This document shows positions 17,977 to 25,170 of a DNA stretch of 64,000 bases, in pieces. Position 1 is the first letter of the stretch; every line of letters begins with the position of its first letter. Source of the stretch: Brevibacterium daeguense (GTDB lineage Bacteria > Actinomycetota > Actinomycetes > Actinomycetales > Brevibacteriaceae); assembly GCF_021729135.1 (NCBI RefSeq), contig NZ_JAJTWW010000004.1, forward strand, positions 124,001 to 188,000, read 5' to 3'. A model generated the notes under the pieces. It did no database searches. It was not told where the DNA came from and was given only the letters and a program-made list of their open reading frames with translations. Made by a program: the position numbers and the translations under genes.

Positions 17977-18203
17977 CTGCAAGCGAAATCTGACCAGGCA
18001 CTGCTCGCGATCGCGGCAGATCACCCCGCACCGCCCTGGCCGGAGCCCCACCCTCGCCCAACGCGGTGCGGTGGGCGACACGGTCGGCAGGACGCCTTGT
18101 CAGCGCAGGCGGAACCGTGGAACAGTTGAGTGCACCATGCGGCGGCGGAACGGCCGAAGCACGGGCGTCCGGACGCCGCTCAGCGCGCAATCAGGAGGTC
18201 ACT

Positions 18204-19385
18204 GTGAAGCTGCCATGGCTCAAGTCCACGCTCGAGAACGAGGGACCGTTCCTCTCCGTCTACCTCGACACCACCCGCACCGACCCCAATGCCGCCGCCG
18301 AGCTGGCAACCCGTTGGGGTCATCTGCGCTCCCAGGCAGCGGAGGACGGTGCCCCCGAAGCAATCCTCGAAGAGATCGAAGAGAGCGTGCTGCGTCAGCC
18401 GTCGATCGGCGGCAGACACGGCCGGGCGATCCTGGCCAGTGGGACCGAGATCCTCATCGACCGCGTCCTGCCGGTGCCACCGCACCAGGAGTCGGCTCAC
18501 TGGGGCGAGCACCCGCAGCTCCTGCCGCTCCTGCAGCTGACGCCCTACGCCATCTCGCAGCTGCTCGTCGAGGTCGATCGCGCAGGAGCCGACCTGCACC
18601 TGCGAGCGTCGGAGGACCCGTCGATCCGGAAGAACGACGACGGGCTCGGGGAGGACGCCACCGTCGACGGCGGGCACGACGAGCTCCACAAGGCGAACCT
18701 GGGCGGCGGCGGGAACCGCGCCCATTCCGGCTGGCGGCAGAACAACTACGAGGCCCGTGTCGAGGACTCGTGGGAGCGCAACGCCGAGGCGGTCGCCGAC
18801 ACGGTCAACAGACTCGTGATGAAGCACAAGCCCGACATGGTGCTGCTGACCGGTGATGTGCGCGCCCTCTCGCTGCTCAAGGACGAACTGGGCCAAGAGG
18901 TCGTCGCCCGGCTCCACGAGGTATCCGGCGGCACGCGCGGCGTCAGCCTGGAACGGGCCTCGTTCCGCGAGGAGCTGGAGCGGGTCACGCAGGAGTACAT
19001 CGACGCTCGTCAGCGTGAGCTGGCCGAAGAGCTGCACGAGAAGCAGGCCCGTGACGCGGAATCCCTCGCCGGCGCCGCCGAGGTGGAGATGGCGCTCGAC
19101 CGTGGACAGGTCGACCTGCTCATCTTCGTGCCGGGTCGGGAACCCGAGAACATCGAGACGCTGATGCGCAAGGCCATCGACACCGACGCCGGGATCGCCG
19201 CCGTCGGAGACGAGTTCACCTCCCTGCCCGAAGGGGTCGGGGCATTGCTGCGCTGGAAGGACGACGCCACACCGTCGAACAGCATCGGCAGCATGAGCGG
19301 CGACCAGCGGCGCGAGGACGCCGTCGTTCCGGAGCGCGACGACGTATCCCCGCGCGAGGCCGAGGAGTCAGCGCTGCGCGGCTGA
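18204..19385 (+). CDS. Rv2629/Balon-type ribosome hibernation factor (bacterial aeRF1 family)
   Basis: A 393-residue protein starting VKLPWLKSTLENEGPFLSVY, the typical opening of actinobacterial Rv2629 homologues. The middle region contains DLHLRASED and the asparagine/His segment ANLGGGGNRAHSGWRQNNY, and then a domain with MVLLTGDVRALSLLKDEL like the eRF1 family. The C-terminal third has the acidic helical stretch ELAEELHEKQARDAESLAG and ends in a disordered tail. Balon proteins bind the ribosomal A site during stress or dormancy. In Mycobacterium tuberculosis Rv2629 sits in the dormancy regulon. GTG at 18204 follows a strong AGGAGG. Nearby heat-shock remnants support a stress context. Confidence 0.8.
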   Translation: MKLPWLKSTLENEGPFLSVYLDTTRTDPNAAAELATRWGHLRSQAAEDGAPEAILEEIEESVLRQPSIGGRHGRAILASGTEILIDRVLPVPPHQESAHWGEHPQLLPLLQLTPYAISQLLVEVDRAGADLHLRASEDPSIRKNDDGLGEDATVDGGHDELHKANLGGGGNRAHSGWRQNNYEARVEDSWERNAEAVADTVNRLVMKHKPDMVLLTGDVRALSLLKDELGQEVVARLHEVSGGTRGVSLERASFREELERVTQEYIDARQRELAEELHEKQARDAESLAGAAEVEMALDRGQVDLLIFVPGREPENIETLMRKAIDTDAGIAAVGDEFTSLPEGVGALLRWKDDATPSNSIGSMSGDQRREDAVVPERDDVSPREAEESALRG

Positions 19386-19482
19386 TCCGGCGATCCTCTG
19401 GGGGACCTGGCCGCTCGCCGTTCGGTGAGGACCGATCCGCGAGCAGCCGGCCGGAAGCGAGGCGCTCCGGCGATGGGTGCGG

Positions 19483-20289
19483 TCAGCCGGCCGTGCCCAT
19501 CGTCATCTCCGGACCGCCGAGGGCACGCTCCCGCAGGCGGGCGATCAGCGCATGATCCAGCCCTGCCCTGCGCAACGGGAGCAGCGGATCCTCGTAGTCC
19601 CGATCGAGATCGTCGAGCAGAGCCCGCATGGGCGCCTCGGAGAACCGGTAGCGCGCCGCTGACTGCGCGGCCTGATTGAGATCGGCGCCGAACCGCGCGA
19701 GAAGCGGGCGGATGACCGGCTGCACGCGCTCGAGGATCGCCGCGGAGTTCTCTCCGGTCCGTGCGTAGTCCGCGACGATGACGGCCGGCTCCGCGCCGAG
19801 CACGAGCAGCAGGGCGGCGGCCAGCACCCCGGTGCGGTCCTGGCCCGCCAGGCAGTGGAACGCGACCGCTCCCGGCGAATGGGCGATCACCGCGAGGGCG
19901 GAGACGATCTGCTCCGCAGATGTCTCGTACATCCGCGTGTACATCGCCATGAGCTGGGCCTGCAGCGCTTCGCCGAAGTCCTCGGCGTCGGACAGCGCAC
20001 CGGAGTCGATGCTCGTCTCGAGGCTCTCGGTGAACGGAATGTGGTGGTAGGCGACTGCCCGATTCCCGAACGGGCCGCGCCCGGTGAGCTCGGTCTCCAC
20101 CGCGGATCGCAGGTCGATCACCGTTCGGACGCCATCCGCGACGAGACCATCGGCGACCGCCTCGGTGACGGTGGCGAGATCATCCGACCGGATGACGAAG
20201 CCCGAGCGGATCGTTCCCCCGTCCACCGGGATGCCCCCGAGGTCACGAAGGTTCACGGGCGTGCTGAGCGGAACGTCGGCAATGGTCAT
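19483..20289 (-). CDS. Tyrosine-protein phosphatase (IphP/PtpB-like)
   Basis: A 268-residue protein with the phosphatase loop HCLAGQDRTG (Cys nucleophile and Arg) around residue 145 and the family opening NLRDLGG with SDDLATVT. The loop and length match the Y_phosphatase3 family, dual-specificity or lipid phosphatases related to mycobacterial PtpB. There is no signal peptide. The ATG at 20289 precedes VNLRDLGGIPV by only a few residues, as in homologues. It is convergent with the Balon gene; 97 bases separate the stops. Confidence 0.88.
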   Translation of the reverse strand: MTIADVPLSTPVNLRDLGGIPVDGGTIRSGFVIRSDDLATVTEAVADGLVADGVRTVIDLRSAVETELTGRGPFGNRAVAYHHIPFTESLETSIDSGALSDAEDFGEALQAQLMAMYTRMYETSAEQIVSALAVIAHSPGAVAFHCLAGQDRTGVLAAALLLVLGAEPAVIVADYARTGENSAAILERVQPVIRPLLARFGADLNQAAQSAARYRFSEAPMRALLDDLDRDYEDPLLPLRRAGLDHALIARLRERALGGPEMTMGTAG

Positions 20290-20516
20290 GGGTTCTCCGT
20301 GGCATCAGGGCGACCGGGGGGCAGGTGACCGTCATGAGCGGGCCGATGCAGATGACAGTCGTGCTGACCTCGCCGCAATCGTACATTCCCGAGAGTGCCC
20401 CGGGACCCCGCAGATTCGATCCGACGCAGAGCTGCGGCTTCCCGCACCGACTGCGGTTCTGCCGACGGTGGACCGGTTCGACCTGCCGTCTTCGACCCGC
20501 GCCGAGGATGTCTGCG

Positions 20517-21362
20517 TCACTGCGCCACAAGCATGATGATGCCGCGGATCAGCGCCACTGCGCCTCCGGCCCCGGCGAGCGTGATCGCCAAGGTCCGAGC
20601 TGTGCTGATCGACACGCGCTCTGACAGCCACCCACCGGCCCTGATGCCGACGACGACCGTGACGATGATGATCGGGAACAGCCACCACGGCGGCAGCTGG
20701 TCCACCGTGGTCGCGCCGACCGCGAGTTTCGTGCTGACGGAGAAGATGCCCATGGACATGAAGGTCGGCTGCATGGTCGCGGCGAAGGAGCGTTGATCCC
20801 ACCGTGCGAACCTGGAGTAGATCACCATTGCGGGGGCGGCCACGCCCGCGCTGGTGTTGAGGAACCCGCCGATCACTCCTGCCGCGCCCGTGAGCGCCCG
20901 CGAGCGCACCTGAGGCATTTGCGGCACCCCGAACGTCAGCCCGAGGGCCAGCAGCACGACAGAGCCGATGACGATGTTGAGCCATGCGGCGTCGAGCTCA
21001 CGCACCACGAACCCGGCCGGAATCGCGCCGAGCAGAGCGGTGGGCAGGAAGATGAGGAAGCGCTTCCAGTCGACGCGGTCGAGGACGGCGAGCATGATGA
21101 GGAAGCCGGAGACGATGGTCGTCGAGTTCGTCACGAACACCCCGAGGCTGGGCCCCAGCAGGAGTGCGAGGACCGGGGAGACCACCAGGCCGACGCCGGT
21201 GCCCGACAGCCGCTGCAGCACTGAGCCGATGAGAATCGCGGCGACCGTGATGAGGAGGACGCCGCCGCTCACAGCGACGCTCGGGAAACGGATTCCGGAG
21301 ATTGATCCATCATCGGCAGTGTAGCCCCGGGAACCGCGACCGACCGCTGAGAGCTGGATCAC
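20517..21362 (-). CDS. TauE/SafE-family sulfite/sulfonate exporter
   Basis: An integral membrane protein with about eight hydrophobic helices and the TauE/SafE pattern: RLSGTGVGLVVSPVLALLLG near the start, and the second repeat GVIGGFLNTSAGVAAPAMVIY. Members export sulfite, sulfoacetate or related anions. The reading frame opens at a GTG (21362), but the first 30 residues are polar and unlike the family. A GTG at 21272 just before the first helix (VSGGVLLITVAAIL) is the likelier start; neither has a strong ribosome site. It is divergent from the SDR at 21466 across an AT-rich promoter region. Confidence 0.82.
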   Translation of the reverse strand: MIQLSAVGRGSRGYTADDGSISGIRFPSVAVSGGVLLITVAAILIGSVLQRLSGTGVGLVVSPVLALLLGPSLGVFVTNSTTIVSGFLIMLAVLDRVDWKRFLIFLPTALLGAIPAGFVVRELDAAWLNIVIGSVVLLALGLTFGVPQMPQVRSRALTGAAGVIGGFLNTSAGVAAPAMVIYSRFARWDQRSFAATMQPTFMSMGIFSVSTKLAVGATTVDQLPPWWLFPIIIVTVVVGIRAGGWLSERVSISTARTLAITLAGAGGAVALIRGIIMLVAQ

Positions 21363-21465
21363 CCGCCGAAAAGGAACAAATTTGAACTATTTAGCCTTCT
21401 TACCGATGAGAGGCAATCGCGGGCCCTGGAAATCCGCGCACACCGTGTACAAGGAGTGATCGAAC

Positions 21466-22251
21466 ATGGCAGGACGTTTCGCCGACAAATCCGTCATCAT
21501 CACCGGAGCAGGCTCGGGACTCGGGCAGGCGACAGCTCAGCGACTCGCGTCAGACGGCGCGGGGCTCGTGCTCGTCGACATGAACGCCGAAGGCCTCGAC
21601 GCGACCAAGAAGCTCATTCTCGACACCGCCCCGGAAGCCAAGGTCGAGCTGGTGACCGCAGACGTCACCAAGGAGGAGGACGTCAAGAAGTACGTGGACA
21701 CCGCGGTGTCCACCTTCGGCGCCATCGACGGCTTCTTCAACAACGCCGGCATCGAGGGCAAGCAGAACCTCACCGAGGACTTCGGGATCGAGGAGTTCTC
21801 CAAGGTCGTGGCCGTCAACCTCACCGGTGTGTTCCTCGGCATGCAGGCGGTGCTCAAGCAGATGCACGAGCAGGGCCACGGCTCGATCGTCAACACCGCC
21901 TCGGTCGGCGGCATCCGCGGAGTGGGCAATCAGTCCGGCTACGCAGCCTCGAAGCACGGCGTGGTGGGCCTGACCCGCAACTCGGCCCGCGAGTACGGGC
22001 AGTTCGGCGTGAACATCAACGCCATCGCCCCCGGCGCCATCATGACGGCGATGGTCGAGAACTCACTCAGGCAGCTGGATCCGGAGAACCCGGAGGAGGC
22101 CGGCAAGCAGTTCGTCTCCGTCAACCCGATGAAGCGCTTCGGCAAGCCGGAGGAGGTCGCCGGTCTGGTGAGCTTCCTGCTCTCCGAGGACGCCGGTTTC
22201 ATCAACGGCACCGTGGTGCCGGTCGACGGCGGCCAGCACGCCATGTACTGA
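21466..22251 (+). CDS. SDR oxidoreductase resembling levodione reductase
   Basis: A 261-residue classical SDR: TGAGSGLG near residue 14, NNAG near 91, catalytic Ser in NTASVGGIRG and YAASK. The stretches GIEGKQN, GIRGVGNQSGYA, HGVVGLTRNSA and AIAPGAIMTAMVENS match the (6R)-levodione reductase of Leifsonia/Corynebacterium aquaticum very closely; that enzyme interconverts levodione and actinol. The natural substrate is probably another cyclic or terpenoid ketone. The ATG has AAGGAGTG upstream, and a clear terminator follows the stop. Confidence 0.85.
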   Translation: MAGRFADKSVIITGAGSGLGQATAQRLASDGAGLVLVDMNAEGLDATKKLILDTAPEAKVELVTADVTKEEDVKKYVDTAVSTFGAIDGFFNNAGIEGKQNLTEDFGIEEFSKVVAVNLTGVFLGMQAVLKQMHEQGHGSIVNTASVGGIRGVGNQSGYAASKHGVVGLTRNSAREYGQFGVNINAIAPGAIMTAMVENSLRQLDPENPEEAGKQFVSVNPMKRFGKPEEVAGLVSFLLSEDAGFINGTVVPVDGGQHAMY

Positions 22252-22342
22252 TCCAGATCAGAGTTCGACCGGCCGGGCCGCACAGGGCCGTACCAGTCGA
22301 CCTGGCCGCACCGGCCGACCGGACCTGTCCGGCCGCACAGCT

Positions 22343-22372
22343 GAAGGCCGCCCCCAATGGAGGGCGGCCTTC
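22343..22372 (+). terminator. Terminator of the levodione-reductase-like gene
   Basis: GAAGGCCGCCC (22343-22353) and GGGCGGCCTTC (22362-22372) with an eight-base loop. Confidence 0.75.
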
Positions 22373-22380
22373 GCCGTCCG

Positions 22381-22451
22381 CACCGGCGGCTTCCCCGACC
22401 GGCGGCTTCCCCGACCGGCGGCTTGCCCGCACGGGCGGCTTGCCCCGACCG
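22381..22451. repeat. Short tandem repeat (16-base unit)
   Basis: About four copies of a unit close to CCGGCGGCTTCCCCGA run head to tail, the last two slightly changed, 24 bases before the hydrolase start. Confidence 0.7.
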
Positions 22452-22474
22452 GACGCCTCGGCGAGGATGACCGT

Positions 22475-23074
22475 ATGGCCACAGTCGTCCTCTTCCACTC
22501 GGCAATCGGACTCAATGACGGCATCCACGCGATGGCGCAGGTCCTCAGCGATGCCGGGCACCGCGTCCACACCCCCGACTACTACGACGGACACGTCTTC
22601 GACGCCACCTCCGACGGCATCAGATATCGCGACGAGGTGGGCTTCCCCACCCTGGCGAAGCGCGCCTCGGCGGCGATCGAGGGTCTGCCCGGACCGCTCG
22701 TCTTCGGCGGCTTCTCGCTCGGCGCCGCGATGGCCCAGTCGATGGGCAAGCGGGATCCGCGCGCTGCCGGCTCGCTGCTGTTCCACGCCGGCGGCGTCGC
22801 GCAGAAGACGTCCTGGAACTCGAGCGTTCCGCTGCAGATCCACCACTCGCAGGGCGACCCGTGGATCGAGGCCGGCCACCCGGAGAAGCTGGTGGCCTCC
22901 GTCGCCGAGGCGGGCGCCCCGGCCTCCCTGTTCGTCTACCCCGGCTCCGGTCACCTGTTCGCGGACCCCACGCACGCCGAGTACGAGCCGCAGCTGGCCG
23001 AGCTCATGTGGTCGCGGGTGCTGTCATTCCTCGAGCACGAGGCGACTCGGCCGCAGGCGTCGCCCGACGCCTGA
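22475..23074 (+). CDS. Dienelactone-hydrolase-family protein
   Basis: A 199-residue alpha/beta hydrolase beginning MATVVLFHSAIGL. The nucleophile elbow GGFSLGAA carries Ser where classical dienelactone hydrolases have Cys. The Asp is in HHSQGDPW and the His in YPGSGHLFAD, completing a triad. The Ser places it with the broader DLH-like esterases, so the substrate is open. It ends nine bases from the convergent SDR gene. Confidence 0.85.
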   Translation: MATVVLFHSAIGLNDGIHAMAQVLSDAGHRVHTPDYYDGHVFDATSDGIRYRDEVGFPTLAKRASAAIEGLPGPLVFGGFSLGAAMAQSMGKRDPRAAGSLLFHAGGVAQKTSWNSSVPLQIHHSQGDPWIEAGHPEKLVASVAEAGAPASLFVYPGSGHLFADPTHAEYEPQLAELMWSRVLSFLEHEATRPQASPDA

Positions 23075-23083
23075 GGTCCCGGC

Positions 23084-23899
23084 TCAGTCCATCACCAGGC
23101 CGTTGTCGACGACGAGGTTCTGACCCGTGACGGCCCGGGAGGCCGGCGAGGCGAAGAACGTGATCGCCGAGGCGAACTCCTCCGGAGTCGTGACCCGGCC
23201 CAGCGGAGTGCTCGCCGCGATCGCGTCGAACACGGACTCCGGAGTCGCCGACGAGGCATCTGTGGTCCGCAGCAGACCGCCGGAGACCATGTTGACCCGA
23301 ACCCCCAGGGGTCCGAGATCCTTGGCGAAGGTGCGGGTCAGCGACAGCAGGGCGGCCTTCGCGGCGGTGTAGTCGTGGTAGGGCACGACCGGGTGCTGGA
23401 ACAGATTGGTGCCGATGTTGATGACGCGCCCGGACCCGATCTCCCGGAACCCCGACATCGCGGCCTGGATGACGTGCATCGCCCCACCCACGGTGCCGCG
23501 GAACTGCTGGGCCAGCGACTCGAAGGCGATCTCGTCGGCGCGCTCCCGCTCGTCACCGTTGAACGAGAAGTCGACGAGTGCGTTGTTGACGACCGTCGAC
23601 ACCGGCCGACCGAACTCGGCGCGCGCCGCGTCGAACATCGCCACCACCGAGCGGAAGTCGGTGACGTCGGCCTCGACGGCGAGCGCGTTGCCTCCCCGGG
23701 CGCGCACCGCCTCGGCGAGCTCCTCCGCGGCGTCGGCGCTGAAGCGGTAGTTGATGACGAGGTCGGCTCCCTCATGGAAGAACGCCTTGACGATCGCAGC
23801 CCCCAGGCCGCGGCCACCACCGGTGACGAGCACGAGCTGCTCATCGATCGGCAGCGCGTTGGTCGCGTGAGCATGGGCGGGGGCGTGGACGTTCGACAT
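23084..23899 (-). CDS. SDR oxidoreductase, 3-oxoacyl-ACP-reductase-like
   Basis: A 271-residue SDR with TGGGRGLG near residue 26, VNNALVD, the catalytic INIGTN Ser/Thr region and YTAAK. A His/Ala-rich N-terminus (HAPAHAHATN) precedes the fold. The substrate cannot be told; FabG-like or sugar/steroid alcohols are all possible. The ATG at 23899 has AAGGAG upstream. It is divergent from oleA, with a 245-base intergenic region between them. Confidence 0.82.
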   Translation of the reverse strand: MSNVHAPAHAHATNALPIDEQLVLVTGGGRGLGAAIVKAFFHEGADLVINYRFSADAAEELAEAVRARGGNALAVEADVTDFRSVVAMFDAARAEFGRPVSTVVNNALVDFSFNGDERERADEIAFESLAQQFRGTVGGAMHVIQAAMSGFREIGSGRVINIGTNLFQHPVVPYHDYTAAKAALLSLTRTFAKDLGPLGVRVNMVSGGLLRTTDASSATPESVFDAIAASTPLGRVTTPEEFASAITFFASPASRAVTGQNLVVDNGLVMD

Positions 23900-24094
23900 G
23901 AGAGGACTCCTTCGGATCAGCGTTCACAGCGATGTGGACGATTCTCAGACCATCGGTCACGAGCCTACCCGCGTCATCCGCCGCGCCCTGAACCAGTCCA
24001 CGGGAGCACCCGGAGCCCGTCCGCGGGAGCACCGCTGAGCCGGCACGGGCGCCTGCGGCAGGCCGGATCAGCACCGGGCGTCACCGCCGGGTAC

Positions 24095-24100
24095 TAGGAT
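24095..24100 (+). promoter_or_regulatory. Possible -10 element of the ole operon
   Basis: TAGGAT lies 45 bases before the oleA start, within GTACTAGGATGAG, which resembles the region before the stand-alone paralogue. No good -35 is seen. Confidence 0.35.
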
Positions 24101-24144
24101 GAGTCAGGATCTGAGCCCAAGTCGCCCGAACCGAACGGACCCCT

Positions 24145-25170
24145 GTGAACGGCAACTCCACTTTCCGGCATGCCGATGTCGCGCTGCTGGGGATCGCCGA
24201 GGTCACGGCTCCGGTGGAGGTCCCCTCGGGCTCCTTCGACGAGCGGCTCGCGGAGACGCTGGAGAACCTGCGCCTGCCCCAGGGGCTGCTGCAGCGGGTG
24301 GCCGGAGTCCATTCCCGCCGCAACTGGGAGGACCCCTCGGACTTCGCACCGGCGGCCGCGGAGGCCGGCCGCCGAGCGCTGGCCGCGGCCGGGATCGAGC
24401 CGGACCGGGTCGAGCTGCTGATCAACACCTCGGTCACCCGGGAGAACCTCGAACCCTCGGTCGCCGTCGCCGTGCACGCCGGAATCGGACTGGGCCCGCA
24501 GGCGATGAACTTCGACATCGCCAACGCCTGCCTGGGATTCGTCAACGGCATGACGATCGCGTCGACGCTGATCGACTCCGGCCAGATCGAGTACGCGCTG
24601 GTCGTGGCGGGTGAGGATGCCTCACGCGTCCAGGAGGCGACCATCCGCAATCTGTCGCGGGCCGGCATCACGAAGGAGGACTATCTCAACGAGTTCGCCT
24701 CCCTCACCCTCGGCTCCGGGGCGGCGGCCGTCGTCCTCGGACCGGCCGACCGGCACCCGGAGGGGCACCGCGTGCTCGGCGGCATCACCCGCGGCGCGAC
24801 GTGGAACCATCAGCTGTGCCTGGGCGATCACGACGGAATGTTCACCGACGCCAGAGGCCTGCTGAGGAACGGCATGGAGCTGGTGACCCAGGCCTGGCAG
24901 GACGCCCACGACGACGGCTGGCAGTGGCAGGACATGGACAGGTACGTGATGCATCAGGTGTCGAACGTGCACACCGACGCGTTCACCGCGGCCGCCGGGC
25001 TCGACCCGGCCCGGATCCCGAAGACGTACCCGGAGCTCGGCAACGTCGGTCCGGCCTCCCTGCCGATCACGCTCGCCCGCGAAGTCGATACCCTGAAATC
25101 CGGTGATCGCGTCCTGTGCATGGGCGTGGGATCCGGTCTCAACACGGCAATGACGGAGATCATCTGGTGA
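24145..25170 (+). CDS. oleA: OleA, acyl-CoA head-to-head condensing enzyme
   Basis: A 341-residue thiolase-superfamily enzyme that condenses two fatty acyl-CoAs to a 2-alkyl-3-ketoacyl-CoA/acid, the first step of long-chain olefin synthesis. The triad is C129 (IANACLGF), H270 (YVMHQVSN) and N300 (LGNVGPAS). A conserved Glu lies in NTSVTRENLEPS near residue 100, the region that in OleA assists from the neighbouring subunit. Its GTG start at 24145 has only a weak ribosome site. The stop overlaps the oleBC start (GTGA), and oleD follows, giving the complete pathway. Confidence 0.92.
   Translation: MNGNSTFRHADVALLGIAEVTAPVEVPSGSFDERLAETLENLRLPQGLLQRVAGVHSRRNWEDPSDFAPAAAEAGRRALAAAGIEPDRVELLINTSVTRENLEPSVAVAVHAGIGLGPQAMNFDIANACLGFVNGMTIASTLIDSGQIEYALVVAGEDASRVQEATIRNLSRAGITKEDYLNEFASLTLGSGAAAVVLGPADRHPEGHRVLGGITRGATWNHQLCLGDHDGMFTDARGLLRNGMELVTQAWQDAHDDGWQWQDMDRYVMHQVSNVHTDAFTAAAGLDPARIPKTYPELGNVGPASLPITLAREVDTLKSGDRVLCMGVGSGLNTAMTEIIW

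Noticed and set aside
22381..22451. Possible CRISPR array
   Set aside because: The units are contiguous 16-mers without spacers, and there are no cas genes.
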